Assembly: GCA_041920275.1 (NCBI GenBank) | Contig: JAYRSE010000022.1 | Span: forward strand, 1 to 46,749 | Reading direction: 5' to 3' | DNA length: 46,749 nucleotides | DNA from: UBA12088 sp041920275 | Lineage (GTDB): Bacteria > Patescibacteriota > Minisyncoccia > Phycocordibacterales > UBA12088 | Shown here: in pieces, positions 23,431 to 32,718 of the stretch | Layout: each line of letters opens with the position of its first letter | Position numbering within the stretch: the stretch's first letter is position 1 | Notes under the pieces: generated by a model | Told to the model about the DNA's origin: nothing | The model's database searches: none | What the model saw: the letters and a program-made list of their open reading frames with translations, nothing else | Translations under genes and position numbers: made by a program

Positions 23431-24771
23431 CTACTTCCCCACCGCCGAAAGCAAGGTCTTGATCGTCTTCAGTCCGATTTCGAGGTCGAGCCAGAACGAA
23501 CGATGCTTCAAATAGTAAAGGTCGTAGGATAGTTTGTTGCGTGTTTCATCGACGTCGATGCCGTGGTGCGGGTGTTCATGATGGTTAAGTTGCGCCCAGC
23601 CGGAGAGTCCCGGGGTAATGAGGTGACGTGCACTATAGTATGGGATGGCGGCGGCATACTGTGCCACATATTCCGGGATCTCGGGACGCGGACCGATGAG
23701 CGAGTATCCTCCCTGAAGCACGTTCCAGAGTTGCGGCAGTTCGTCGATCCGCGTCTTTCGCAGGAAATCGCCGACCCGTGTCACCCGACCACCACCGGAA
23801 GGGCCTCCGCCCGCCATGGTGCGGAACTTCACGAGGTCGAGCGGCTGACCATCCTTGCCGATACGCCTCTGATAGAAAAAGACCGGCCCTCGATCGTCAA
23901 GCCGAATGGCAAGCGCCACGAACGGTAAGAGCGCGAGGGAAACGGTCCCGAGCGCGAGCGACGCGATGATATCGAACGTGCGATGGTACATGTTATAGAT
24001 GAGCGGCGGCTGACGTGTAATGTGCTCAATGAACCACGTATCCTCCAAACGCGAAACGGGTATCCGGCGAAATATCTCCTCGTAGAGCTGGGTCGCACTG
24101 AGTATGGTCAACCCCGGATGTGAGAACAAGAGGTCATAGAGCACGAACGTAAAGCCGGATGCCTTCGGATCGCGGGTGTCAATGATGATGACGGAAATAC
24201 GTTCCGCGGTAATAAAGCGCCTGATCTGTTCGTGTAATTTCTCGGACACCACCACTTCCGATGGTGCTATGATATGGCGAATACGAAGTCCGTACCGCGC
24301 ATTCGCATTGAGTTCCGCCACCAACTCATCCATCTCGCTCCCGCTTCCGAGCACGAGCGCATTGCGGCGGCCGCGGACCCCGATGAAGCGGGTCAAGAAC
24401 AGACGCCAAGCGACCATGGAGACGGATGAGAGCACGAGAAAGATGAGTAAATTGGTCTTGGGCGTGATGCCGAAGTACGGGATCGAAAAGAAGAACATGG
24501 CGGCCAGTACCACGATGGAGAGCTGGCTGTAGGCCACAAGCTGCGGGAGTTTATTTCGCAGGAGGGCCGTATGCTGATCGTACAATCCCGCGATGAAATA
24601 GATCACGACCGCCATTCCGAACAGGTAGGTGAACGGTATCGCATGCTGCACCCAGAGCTCTCGATCGGGAAATTCAAGGTACCGAAGCGCAAGCGTGGCG
24701 TAGAGGGCCACATAAAAACACACCAGATCGCCCAGGAGCAAGAAGGCGGCTTCGTGGCGCATGTATCGCAT
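23431..24771 (-). CDS. Polyprenyl-phosphate sugar-1-phosphate transferase (WbaP/WcaJ type)
   Basis: This protein of about 446 residues has four or five N-terminal membrane helices, a Rossmann-like middle domain (LVLGSGSEMDELVAEL) and a C-terminal bacterial sugar transferase domain. FFYQRRIGKDGQPLDLVKFR and the catalytic Asp-Glu in RIDELPQLWNV are present, as is YSLIGPRPE. The family moves a hexose-1-phosphate from a nucleotide sugar to undecaprenyl phosphate, the first step of surface glycan synthesis. The start is 24771 or 24762; the longer reading frame upstream is not plausible. It is divergent from the glycosyltransferase at 24826. Confidence 0.92.
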   Translation of the reverse strand: MRYMRHEAAFLLLGDLVCFYVALYATLALRYLEFPDRELWVQHAIPFTYLFGMAVVIYFIAGLYDQHTALLRNKLPQLVAYSQLSIVVLAAMFFFSIPYFGITPKTNLLIFLVLSSVSMVAWRLFLTRFIGVRGRRNALVLGSGSEMDELVAELNANARYGLRIRHIIAPSEVVVSEKLHEQIRRFITAERISVIIIDTRDPKASGFTFVLYDLLFSHPGLTILSATQLYEEIFRRIPVSRLEDTWFIEHITRQPPLIYNMYHRTFDIIASLALGTVSLALLPFVALAIRLDDRGPVFFYQRRIGKDGQPLDLVKFRTMAGGGPSGGGRVTRVGDFLRKTRIDELPQLWNVLQGGYSLIGPRPEIPEYVAQYAAAIPYYSARHLITPGLSGWAQLNHHEHPHHGIDVDETRNKLSYDLYYLKHRSFWLDLEIGLKTIKTLLSAVGK

Positions 24772-24825
24772 ACGTGCTAGGATAGTAGCATACCGTGGAG
24801 ACACTGTCGCGTACGGCGACCACGC

Positions 24826-25998
24826 ATGAAGATACTCTACTGCATAACAAAAAGCAACTTCGGCGGAGCGCAACGATACGTATTCGACCTTGCAAGACAC
24901 GCATCGAAAACGCACGAAGTCGCGGTGGCGCTCGGAGGAACGGGTGCACAGGGCGCCGGACCCGGCTCGCTCAAGACCAGACTCGATGCATGCGCCATCC
25001 GCACCATCGTCGTACCCCACTTCATGCGCGATATGTCACCGCTCGATGACATACGCGCTTGCATCGAACTCTTTCACGTCGTCCGCACCGAGCGCCCCGA
25101 CGTGCTCCACGTAACGAGCAGCAAGGCGGGGGGTATCGGGACACTCGTCGGTCGCCTGTGCGGAGTGCGCACCATCATATTCACGTCGCACGGGCTCACC
25201 TTCGACGAAGAGTGGCGCCCGTTGTGGCAACGCGCGCTCATCTACTGCTTTACTTGGCTCACCATCCTTCTTTCGACCCGAACCGTACAGATATCGAACG
25301 ACACCTATAAACGGGCCCGCGCAATGCCTTTTTGCATGAAAAAGGTAGCGCTCGTCCATAACGGCATAGAAGCACCCAACCTTATCTCGCGCGATGAGGC
25401 GCGTCGCGCTCTCATTCCGCATCTACCCGAACCCGTATTGGGGGCCTCTTGGTGCGGCTCTGTCGCCGAACTGCACCCCAACAAGAACCTCTCCGTTCTC
25501 ATAGATGCGCTTGCGATACTACACCGAACGAGTGGGTATGATGTGCACCTGGTCTTGATAGGTGAGGGAGAGGAGCGTGAAAGACTTGAAGATCGCGCAC
25601 GAGCGAATGGTGTCGCCGACCGTGTGCATATTACCGGATATGTTCGCGAGGCGGCACGGTACCTTCGCGCGTTCGACCTGTTCGTTCTTCCTTCACTGAA
25701 GGAGGGTTTGCCGTACGTACTCATGGAGGCGGGAGCCGCCTCGCTTCCATGCATCGTTTCGAACATCGCAGGCAACACCGAGATCGTGACCGATGGCAAG
25801 ACGGGCGTGGTGGTCGACATTTCACCCGAGGCGTTCGCGCATGCGATCGAACTTCTCATTTCGAACCCCGAGCTCGCGCGTTCGTATGGGAACGCGCTCG
25901 GAGTCGACCGCGCAAAGCGGTTCAGTACGACTCGCATGGTACACGACACGTTCGCACTCTACACGATGAGCGTCCCCGCGAAGCCCTCACGGAAGTGA
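24826..25998 (+). CDS. GT4-family glycosyltransferase
   Basis: This 390-residue GT-B enzyme starts MKILYCITKSNFGGAQRYV, the typical N-terminus with the GGAQ loop. Its C-terminal half carries FDLFVLPSLKEGLPYVLMEA, containing the EGLP...E donor-sugar motif. It should add a sugar from a nucleotide donor to the lipid-linked glycan started by the divergent sugar transferase gene, 54 bases away. The donor and acceptor are unknown. It converges on rodA with an 11-base gap. Confidence 0.92.
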   Translation: MKILYCITKSNFGGAQRYVFDLARHASKTHEVAVALGGTGAQGAGPGSLKTRLDACAIRTIVVPHFMRDMSPLDDIRACIELFHVVRTERPDVLHVTSSKAGGIGTLVGRLCGVRTIIFTSHGLTFDEEWRPLWQRALIYCFTWLTILLSTRTVQISNDTYKRARAMPFCMKKVALVHNGIEAPNLISRDEARRALIPHLPEPVLGASWCGSVAELHPNKNLSVLIDALAILHRTSGYDVHLVLIGEGEERERLEDRARANGVADRVHITGYVREAARYLRAFDLFVLPSLKEGLPYVLMEAGAASLPCIVSNIAGNTEIVTDGKTGVVVDISPEAFAHAIELLISNPELARSYGNALGVDRAKRFSTTRMVHDTFALYTMSVPAKPSRK

Positions 25999-26009
25999 GG
26001 GGCCTTCGT

Positions 26010-27161
26010 TCACGTCAATCCGACGATCTCACGATCGAGCTCGTCGACCCGTACCGTCCGCTCGTACCGCGCCATCGCGAGCACCAAGCCGAGCGCGACG
26101 AACTCGGCCACCAAATGCGACCCTCCGTACGACAAAAATGGCAACGTCGTGCCCGCCACGGGCAACAACCCCATGTTCATTCCCACATGCAATACCACAT
26201 GAACCAAGAACCACACCACGATACCCGCAATAGCGAGCGTTTCGAAACTGGTCGCCCCGTACCACGCATGGAGGAGTAACCGCCAGAACAGAACACAGAA
26301 CAAAGAAACGCAGAGGATCACACCAGCGTACCCCCACTCCTCGGCAAAGGCGGCGAAGATAAAATCGGTCTCATACTCGGGCAAGAATTCCAACTTCGAC
26401 TGCGAACCGTGCCCGATACCCTTACCCAACACCCCTCCGGAGCCGACCGCGATGGTGGACTGGTACGCATTGTATCCCGTTCCCTGAATATCAGCGAGCG
26501 GATCGAGGAAGGAGAGTATGCGCTCCTTCTGGTAGTCGGCGAACGCGAACATCCACAGGAGTCCGACCCCCACAACACCCGCTACCGCGACCGCAAGCAA
26601 GTGCTTGTACGAAATACCGGCGACAAGCACCATACCGAGCCAGATCGAAGCGACAATGACCGCCGTGCCGAAGTCGGGCTGAAGGAACAGGAGTACGAAA
26701 ATGATGCCGGTATACGCACCGGACACCAGAATGTGTTTTATTTGCGCGATCGCGACATGTCGACGGGTGAAGTACTTCGCGAGGACCAACACGAGCGCGA
26801 TATGCGCAAGGTCGCTCGGTTGAAACGCGATGATGCCGAGATCGAATCGATTGCGTGCACCGAGTACCACACTTCCGAAAAAGAGCACCAACACGAGCAA
26901 CAACACACTGAACATGTAGAACGCGAGAGCGACACCGCTCCGGTAGACGATCCTGGGATCGAAGTACGAGACCGCGAACATGCACGCGAAAGAAATCGAA
27001 AGCCATAGCGCTTGTCGAGCGAACAACGAGCTCTCACCGGTGAACGAATTCATCGTCACCAAACCCAACAAAGAAAGCAACGTCGCGGATACTACGAGCA
27101 ACCAATCGATGTTTCGCGAAAACACCCCCGTCTTCTCATATTGTATGGTGTCGTTTTGCAT
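26010..27161 (-). CDS. rodA: Peptidoglycan glycosyltransferase RodA (SEDS family)
   Basis: This 383-residue polytopic membrane protein of the FtsW/RodA/SpoVE family has about ten helices, the motif GARNRFDLGIIAFQPSD (normally GAxxWI...QPSE), LQPDFGTA and the C-terminal FLSYGGS signature. It polymerises lipid II into glycan strands together with a class B PBP, which is not in this window. The Glu to Asp change in QPSE is mild. RodA is favoured over FtsW from the GTTLPFLSYGGSHLVAEF region, but the distinction is not certain. The start at 27161 fits the family. Confidence 0.9.
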   Translation of the reverse strand: MQNDTIQYEKTGVFSRNIDWLLVVSATLLSLLGLVTMNSFTGESSLFARQALWLSISFACMFAVSYFDPRIVYRSGVALAFYMFSVLLLVLVLFFGSVVLGARNRFDLGIIAFQPSDLAHIALVLVLAKYFTRRHVAIAQIKHILVSGAYTGIIFVLLFLQPDFGTAVIVASIWLGMVLVAGISYKHLLAVAVAGVVGVGLLWMFAFADYQKERILSFLDPLADIQGTGYNAYQSTIAVGSGGVLGKGIGHGSQSKLEFLPEYETDFIFAAFAEEWGYAGVILCVSLFCVLFWRLLLHAWYGATSFETLAIAGIVVWFLVHVVLHVGMNMGLLPVAGTTLPFLSYGGSHLVAEFVALGLVLAMARYERTVRVDELDREIVGLT

Positions 27162-27431
27162 GACATGCAAGATCTACGCTCACGCCTCACAAATGGACTT
27201 ACCGAACTTCGCTCGCATGCGCGAGACCGGACACAGAGAACGGTCGATCCGCGACTCTCGTGTCAGCATCAACCTCAATACGGCTCGCAAAGATCTGCAA
27301 GCGCATGCTCTCGTTTCTCATCTCGGTATTCCGCATTTCTTCGAATCCGCACCCTTTGAATGGCCACAGCGCCTGTATTGGGTTCTCACCGCTCCATCGG
27401 GTGATGGATTACGGTGACACGAAACGGTTCA

Positions 27432-28196
27432 CTACTGGGGTGGGATCCGCGGAAGGAACTCGACGCGACCCTTCTGTGAAGGCAGCTCGCTCGACCAAAC
27501 GAACGAGATACGCCTCTGTTCACGAGGGCCGAGCAGATCGATGTACGTCTGTGTCGCGGTGATCGCATTCCCGCTCGTATCGTACACGATAACGACCACT
27601 TCGACATCTCGTAACGGGACCGGTTCCTTATTCACTATCGTCGCGATAAGCTCTGCGCCGAACTGTGCGGGTATGAACGCCTCATCGCTCACCGCGACCC
27701 TGCGTTCCGCCGAAGCCCTTTTCCATACCGGTTCGTCGAGCCACTCAAAGGATGTTCGATGCGGCTCACCCGAACGGATGGCGATCTTACTTTCGAACAC
27801 ACCAACAATGGGCTCCCTGCGAATATCGGTCACACCTTCTCGCTCGGCGAGAAACTTCCCGTCGCGATCGTATACCGTAAATCGATACCGCATACCATCC
27901 GCAAATTTGTCGAAGTCCGGATTTTCAAGGTACGCGACCGCGTTGTAGATCCCCGGGGATGATTCGAACACACGGGACCACACCAAGCGCATGGTTCCGG
28001 TCTGAGATCTACAGTACCGCTCGCATGAGCCACCACAGTCGACACCCACCTCATCGTTGTTTTGAACGCGATCGAAGCAATTCGGCGGCCGATATAACCC
28101 TATCGAGAAATACACGATAAGGAATAGCGCCACGATGGAACCGACCGCGAGCGTCACCCGACGTCGATGGATCCGTGCCCACGATGTATCCGACAT
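27432..28196 (-). CDS. Single-pass membrane protein of unknown function
   Basis: This 254-residue protein has one N-terminal helix (about 15-35), then a cysteine-rich segment CFDRVQNNDEVGVDCGGSC, which resembles a short calcium/disulfide module seen in many secreted proteins, then two beta-rich domains. The rest has no motif I recognise. It would face the outside. An inverted repeat at 28228-28257 lies about 30 bases upstream of the start. Function is unknown. Confidence 0.72.
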   Translation of the reverse strand: MSDTSWARIHRRRVTLAVGSIVALFLIVYFSIGLYRPPNCFDRVQNNDEVGVDCGGSCERYCRSQTGTMRLVWSRVFESSPGIYNAVAYLENPDFDKFADGMRYRFTVYDRDGKFLAEREGVTDIRREPIVGVFESKIAIRSGEPHRTSFEWLDEPVWKRASAERRVAVSDEAFIPAQFGAELIATIVNKEPVPLRDVEVVVIVYDTSGNAITATQTYIDLLGPREQRRISFVWSSELPSQKGRVEFLPRIPPQ

Positions 28197-28227
28197 ATTC
28201 CGCATTGTATCACAAGGAGTCCGAGAA

Positions 28228-28257
28228 ACGGTAGTATCGATGGGTCAACACTACCGT
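28228..28257. promoter_or_regulatory. Inverted repeat upstream of the membrane protein gene
   Basis: ACGGTAGT and ACTACCGT form an 8-bp perfect inverted repeat with a 14-base spacer. It lies between the 5S gene and the membrane protein gene transcribed away from it. It could be an operator or part of the 3' end of the rRNA transcript, although no T-run follows. Confidence 0.4.
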
Positions 28258-28399
28258 AGGTACCGGACCGCACATCATCCAAACACCAGGAAACACATCA
28301 CCTCGGGATGAGACCGAGCGGGGACAACCTCACACGAAAAACACGCCGGGGAGATCCGCCGCGCCACGAGCACGAAACGCGGATACGATAAAAGGCTCT

Positions 28400-28508
28400 A
28401 TGTTGGCGGCTAGCTACTCTCCCCTTTCGAGTACCATCGCCACTACAGCGCTTAACTTCTGTGTTCGGAATGAGAACAGGTGTACCCACTGCGTTAAGCC
28501 ACCAACAT
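28400..28508 (-). rRNA. rrf: 5S ribosomal RNA
   Basis: The minus strand carries the conserved 5S core GAACACAGAAGTTAAG, and GCGATGGTACT on the other arm. The terminal helix GTTGGTGGC/GCCGCCAAC is extended by a processing stem AAGGCTCTAT/ATAGAGCCTT into the flanks (28392-28515). The gene follows the 23S in the same direction after 362 bases. Ends are approximate to a few bases. Confidence 0.95.
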
Positions 28509-28870
28509 AGAGCCTTCTATAGGTTCTTTCTTATCGATATAAGCGGGGTGTCGATCTTGGAAATGGTGGCTACGCGTATTGTACCGCATAGCCGAAACTC
28601 CGAACCGGAATTTGGTCGCGCTGGCCGGTATAGGACCGACCCTGCTTGCTCCTCTCAAGGAGCAAGAGTTGTGGATGCATTCCGTCGACCTGCTCCTTGT
28701 CGCACCAACAAAGCCCGGCACGAAGCACCATTTCCAAAATCACACGAGTACGAAGTTCGTGCGAACGCCATACCCATTCGAGAAAACACACACTGCTTGC
28801 GCAGACAACGATCGCACACCGCATTTCGAACAATGCAGCGCGTGCGAAAGCGATTACCAGATTTCCCAAC
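28509..28870 (-). other. 23S-5S internal spacer
   Basis: This 362-base spacer holds no tRNA and no convincing ORF. It contains a strong hairpin CTTGCTCCT/AGGAGCAAG at 28645-28666. GCGATTACCAG at 28850-28860 can pair (with wobbles) with CTGATAACCGC-complementary sequence upstream of the 23S (35060-35070), forming the pre-23S processing stem. The spacer is long for a reduced genome. Confidence 0.7.
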
Positions 28871-28983
28871 AGGAAACTCGACGAATTAGTACACCTCGGC
28901 TCAACACATCACTGTGCTTCCACCTGGTGCCTATCAACGTAGTCGTCTCCTACGGGTCTCAAACGATTCCTAATCTTAGAGTT

Positions 28984-29016
<33 letters not shown>

Positions 29017-29095
29017 GTTCCCGACATAGCTACTCGGCGGTGCCACTGGCGTGACAGCCGATACACCAGAGGTCAGTTCATCCCGGTCCTCTCGT

Positions 29096-29969
29096 CGCGT
29101 ACACCCAATGACCAAACCATATGGTTGATCGTGTATTTCCCCTGTTTCCAGGAGCGCAGACTATATCTTCACCCTTCCTCCATAAGAACGAGGTCTGGGG
29201 TGGTGGCATGTTACCTGCATGGACCGTTCCGCTTTCGCAAAATTCGCTCACATACAAGTCTGCACGTACACGGCAGCGTGCACAGTGCAAGTCGTTACGG
29301 GGTCAAACCTAACTGTTTTACTAGCGCGCTTCGTGATCGTTTGCGATGTGCTGAATAATTTTCATTCTGCACCTTGAGTGTAAGCTCGACAAGTTCGTGT
29401 ATATGTTCCTCGGTCAACTGCGAAAATTTTACAGTGGCCAACAGATCACACGCACGGATCATTGCTTGTGCTTGCACTTGCTTGAAACGAATGTATGGAA
29501 GAAGTGTGACAAGTATATCGCGCACACGACTGAAGCCGTTTACGCGCAATTCGGACATACCATCGCATCGCTGCGACACATACCCGATACCTAACACCTC
29601 TCGCATCCAATGAAGCGGTTTCTCATGGCGAGTATCCTGATACAGGCAGATCGTTGCCATAAAACGAAAGCCACGCTTGGTGTCACTTCGCTTTTTGATT
29701 TGCAACATAATACTGCCATCTCCATCAAGGAAACCCGCAATATACGCCAGATCACTTGTAGATCGACTTCCCACGGTATTATCATACGTTCGCTTTCGGT
29801 CCTCAAGCAAGTTGCAATGTACCGGACCGTACCCATCACAACTCTACGACCGAACGAACGCGTAGACTTCACCGTTATAAGCCACGTTGTCATCATGGAT
29901 CTCTCTGTGACACTGCGAGGTGCCACATTCTTGTGGTTGAGCCACAAGAACATGAAGTAGCAATTTCTT
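29096..29969 (-). other. Group I intron in the sarcin-ricin loop
   Basis: The 5' exon ends ...CCCTAGT and the 3' exon resumes ACGAGAGGACC, placing the intron between E. coli positions 2656 and 2657, inside the sarcin-ricin loop. The last intron base would be the expected G. Near its 3' end the minus strand has GCAGACT and AGTCTGC (with AAGATATAGTCTGC), the P7 pairing of group I introns. It carries a LAGLIDADG endonuclease gene. Boundaries rest on alignment to 23S from memory and may be off by a base. Confidence 0.88.
29295..29810 (-). CDS. LAGLIDADG homing endonuclease in 23S intron 1
   Basis: This 171-residue protein has one LAGLIDADG helix, LAYIAGFLDGDGSI, near residues 21-34, so it should act as a homodimer. 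It lies fully inside intron 1, sense with the rRNA, with about 160 bases of intron before and 200 after. Unlike the other two intron ORFs it stops before the P7 segment. Expected role: cutting intronless 23S alleles at the sarcin-ricin loop to spread the intron. The ATG at 29810 is the first in frame, but a later start is possible. Confidence 0.9.
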   Translation of the reverse strand: MLEDRKRTYDNTVGSRSTSDLAYIAGFLDGDGSIMLQIKKRSDTKRGFRFMATICLYQDTRHEKPLHWMREVLGIGYVSQRCDGMSELRVNGFSRVRDILVTLLPYIRFKQVQAQAMIRACDLLATVKFSQLTEEHIHELVELTLKVQNENYSAHRKRSRSALVKQLGLTP

Positions 29970-30020
29970 ACTAGGGACAAATCTCCTCAAGAATCAACGC
30001 CCACGGCAGATAGAGAACCA

Positions 30021-30064
<44 letters not shown>

Positions 30065-30125
30065 ATGGCGAACAGCCATACCCTTGGAAGCTTCTCCACC
30101 TCCAGGATGTGGTGAGCCGACATCG

Positions 30126-30963
30126 CTGTCGAATGCATCTGTTATCGTTGTCCGGCAACGAATCACGGATGCGCTCCTATTGCTAGGAGGATCGGACTAT
30201 ATCTTCATCCTTCGTAACTTTATGCATAGAAGGAGATCGGCGTGTAGTCTCTACGGGGTCATGACCAATCAATTTGCATCGCATGGACGGAATGATATGT
30301 TCACTCACAAGTTCGTGCAAGCGCTGAATACTTGATGTGAGGATTCGTATACGTTTATATTCTTTGTCTTTGTTCAGCGATGCATGTATTCCCATCGCAC
30401 CTAACAAAGCAAGAAGACGTTGTTGACTCTCTACATCAAATTGTTGTGTATTCAGATACACGTCTTGTGCTCGACACCTGCTTCCGTCGTCCATGTACCA
30501 CACTGTCAACATAATCGGATCGAGACTGAGATTCTTAGGAATAATTTTCTTACCATCCCTGTAGAATTTTTCTTGCAGGGCTGACAATTGCGGATGTTGC
30601 TGTGTAAAGAATCGATATGCGACGCGTGTACCATTCCCTTTTCGGATCTTTGGTCCGCTCGTCACTATCGTTTTCAGTACTTCAAATTTCCAGTCTACGT
30701 ACGCACGCTGACTGGCCGCATGATTTATTTCCAAGAATGCATCTCGTCTCCCCGGCATGGTGCGTATATACGCATCACCGAGGATTGATCCGACAATGAC
30801 AGATGTTTGATAACTGGTCAGACTTCCCACGGTATTGTCCATACATGAATCATACCAGTACGTGGTATGGGCTAGTGTATGGAGTTCACCGTTATAGCCA
30901 ATTTGTTTTTGTACAAGATTACTCTTGTAGGCACCCCGATGTATTTGTGTAACAAATAAGTTA
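30126..30963 (-). other. Group I intron in the peptidyl-transferase loop
   Basis: The 5' exon ends ...GGCACCT and the 3' exon starts CGATGTCGGCTC, equal to a site after E. coli U2500 in the peptidyl-transferase centre. The intron ends in G. The minus strand shows AGACTACACG and AAGATATAGTCC, the R and S elements that form P7 of group I ribozymes. It carries a two-motif endonuclease gene whose 3' end runs through these core elements. Confidence 0.9.
30183..30842 (-). CDS. Two-motif LAGLIDADG homing endonuclease in 23S intron 2
   Basis: This 219-residue protein has two motifs, VIVGSILGDAYI (about 14-26) and LTVWYMDDGSR (about 112-122), so it is a monomeric LAGLIDADG_2-type enzyme. NHAASQRAYVDWKFEVL is a usual segment of this subfamily. 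The last 28 residues or so are encoded by the P7-P3-P8 region of the ribozyme, so the same bases serve as protein code and catalytic RNA. Expected role: homing into the 2500 site of the 23S gene. It has diverged too far from the other two to be a recent duplicate. Confidence 0.92.
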   Translation of the reverse strand: MDNTVGSLTSYQTSVIVGSILGDAYIRTMPGRRDAFLEINHAASQRAYVDWKFEVLKTIVTSGPKIRKGNGTRVAYRFFTQQHPQLSALQEKFYRDGKKIIPKNLSLDPIMLTVWYMDDGSRCRAQDVYLNTQQFDVESQQRLLALLGAMGIHASLNKDKEYKRIRILTSSIQRLHELVSEHIIPSMRCKLIGHDPVETTRRSPSMHKVTKDEDIVRSS

Positions 30964-31503
30964 AGGTGCCGAACTCCGCCGTCGCTCTGGACGCTTAGGC
31001 GGAACTAGCCTGTTATCCCCAGGGTAACTTTTATCCGATAATCTCCAGCCGCATCTAATGCGCACTGTCGGTTCACTAGATTCTACTTTCGTACCTGCTC
31101 GGGTTGTCCCCCTTGCAGTCAAGCTGGCTTTTGCTCTTACACTATCGGCACGGTTTCCATTCGCGCCTAGCCAACCTTTGAACCCCTCCATTACTCTTTA
31201 GGAGGGTACTGCCCCAGTAAAACTGCCTGCCACGCACTGTCTCTCTAGAGTTTTGCTCTAGCAGGTTAGAATTTGCACATTTACAGAGTGGTATTTCACT
31301 GTCGACTCCACGCTCCCCGAGAGGAACGCTTCAAAGTCTCCCACCTATGCTACGCAATAAACACGCAAACCCAATACGAAGCTGCAGTAAAGCTCCATGG
31401 GGTCTATCTGTCTTGCCGCGGGTAACCGGCATCTTTACCGGTATTGCGTTTTCACCGAGCTACTCCCCGAGACAGTTGCCTAGTCGTTACACCATTCGTG
31501 CGC

Positions 31504-31540
<37 letters not shown>

Positions 31541-31541
31541 A

Positions 31542-32410
31542 ACGATTCATAACGTTATCACCCATCGATACGCTGTCTCGGCGTATGTGGGGTCCTCATG
31601 GTCGCCCATGAGATCGGACTATATCATGCACGCTCAGGACGTTTCCGTCTTGACCGCGCTTCGGCGTGTAGTCTCTGAGGATTTTCTGCAAGCGATGCTT
31701 TGTAATGGTCTATCGTGTATTTTCGTTTTCTTCCTCTCCCGAAATTAAGCTTTTCCCGAAGCTCGACCACTTTCGCAAGTCCCGCAGGTGTGAGGTGACC
31801 ACCTTGTGAGGTAATCGCCACAATCTGCCGAAATATCGCGAAGTTGGTTTTCTTTGTTGCAGAAAGAAAAGAATACTTGTGAAAGAACGGAATAATCCGT
31901 TCTTCGATCGACGTAGGGTTTGCCACCACATAGTAGTGCACCCCGTCTTTGCGCGTTTGCAAACGTCCACAACCAAGATGTCGCTTGAAAAGCGCGAGCA
32001 CGGTGATGTCTCGTTGAGAGACATTGAACGTGGTCACGACTTGCCAACCGAGCGTCCTGTCGTCGAGCTTGCGAAGCGATACATTGAAGCTTCCCTCTCC
32101 ATCCGCAAATCCGGCAAGGTAATGCCCAATGTGCGGCGGAATTTTTTTAAGCCAAGAATCATCCATGATGTTTCTGTTGGCTTGCAGAATCTTTCCTGCG
32201 GATTGTCTGCACCACTAGGGCACTTCCATTTTTACCACAAGGGCACTTCTTGTTTTGTAACGGGCAAAGCCCTAACAAAACAGTCGTGTAACACCTTTGG
32301 CGAACAAAAATTGGTCGCACCACATGCATTGTTACTGCGCACATGACCTTGTGCGCGAGTAGCAGTGGATACTCAGATATTCCCGCATTCAGCCGAATTT
32401 TACAACTACA
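31542..32410 (-). other. Group I intron near 23S position 1925-1931
   Basis: The 5' exon reads GATAACTATGAACAGT and the 3' exon CTAAGGTAGCGAAATTCC, matching the E. coli stretch around 1920-1935 that is a classic intron site. The exact junction is uncertain by two or three bases. The minus strand has AGACTACACGCC and GATATAGTCCGATC, the group I R and S elements, almost identical to those of intron 2, so the two introns share a recent relative. Confidence 0.87.
31624..32166 (-). CDS. LAGLIDADG homing endonuclease in 23S intron 3
   Basis: This 180-residue single-motif enzyme has IGHYLAGFADGEGSFNVSL near residues 13-31, resembling the I-CreI class, and should be a homodimer. The segment ITVLALFKRHLGCGRL is also typical. 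Its last 25 residues, basic and arginine-rich, are encoded by the ribozyme core: the reading frame continues through the AGACTACACGCC element and stops at TGA shortly before GATATAGTCC. It lies in the same orientation as the rRNA. Confidence 0.92.
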   Translation of the reverse strand: MDDSWLKKIPPHIGHYLAGFADGEGSFNVSLRKLDDRTLGWQVVTTFNVSQRDITVLALFKRHLGCGRLQTRKDGVHYYVVANPTSIEERIIPFFHKYSFLSATKKTNFAIFRQIVAITSQGGHLTPAGLAKVVELREKLNFGRGRKRKYTIDHYKASLAENPQRLHAEARSRRKRPERA

Positions 32411-32459
32411 ACTGTTCATAGTTATCGCTGACATTGACCAGGGCTTGCACCGTCCAGCT

Positions 32460-32598
32460 GTGCATCATGCTACGCATGATTCCGTATACGGGGTTCGTAT
32501 ACGGGGTTCGGGCGTCGCGAGCAGCTTTGCTGTTCGCTTCCGTATACGATATGCGATGCGTATACGAATCCCGAGCAATCATGGGCACCATGATGCAC
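32460..32598 (-). repeat. 23S palindromic insertion 1 (helix 68 region)
   Basis: A 139-bp palindrome replaces the tip of the helix that in E. coli reads CTTCGATCAAGAGCTTCG. Outer arms are GTGCATCATG/CATGATGCAC, the middle arms carry CGTATACGGGGTTCG, and the centre is AGCAG-CTTTG-CTGTT. No ORF. It belongs to the same family as the insertions at 32719, 33388, 34154 and 34595. Confidence 0.9.
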
Positions 32599-32718
32599 AA
32601 CCAACAGTGATTGACCTTCTGGCATTGGTCAGGTGTCACCCCCTATACATCCTCTTACGAGTTCGCAGGGAGCTGTGTTTTTGGTAAACAGTCGCCAGGC
32701 AATCTTTCGCTGCGGCCA

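Noticed and set aside
26980..27417. A plus-strand gene of 145 codons overlapping the rodA start
   Set aside because: Most of it overlaps rodA antisense, the rest has no recognisable features, and it lacks a ribosome site. The 270 bases between rodA and the next gene look non-coding.
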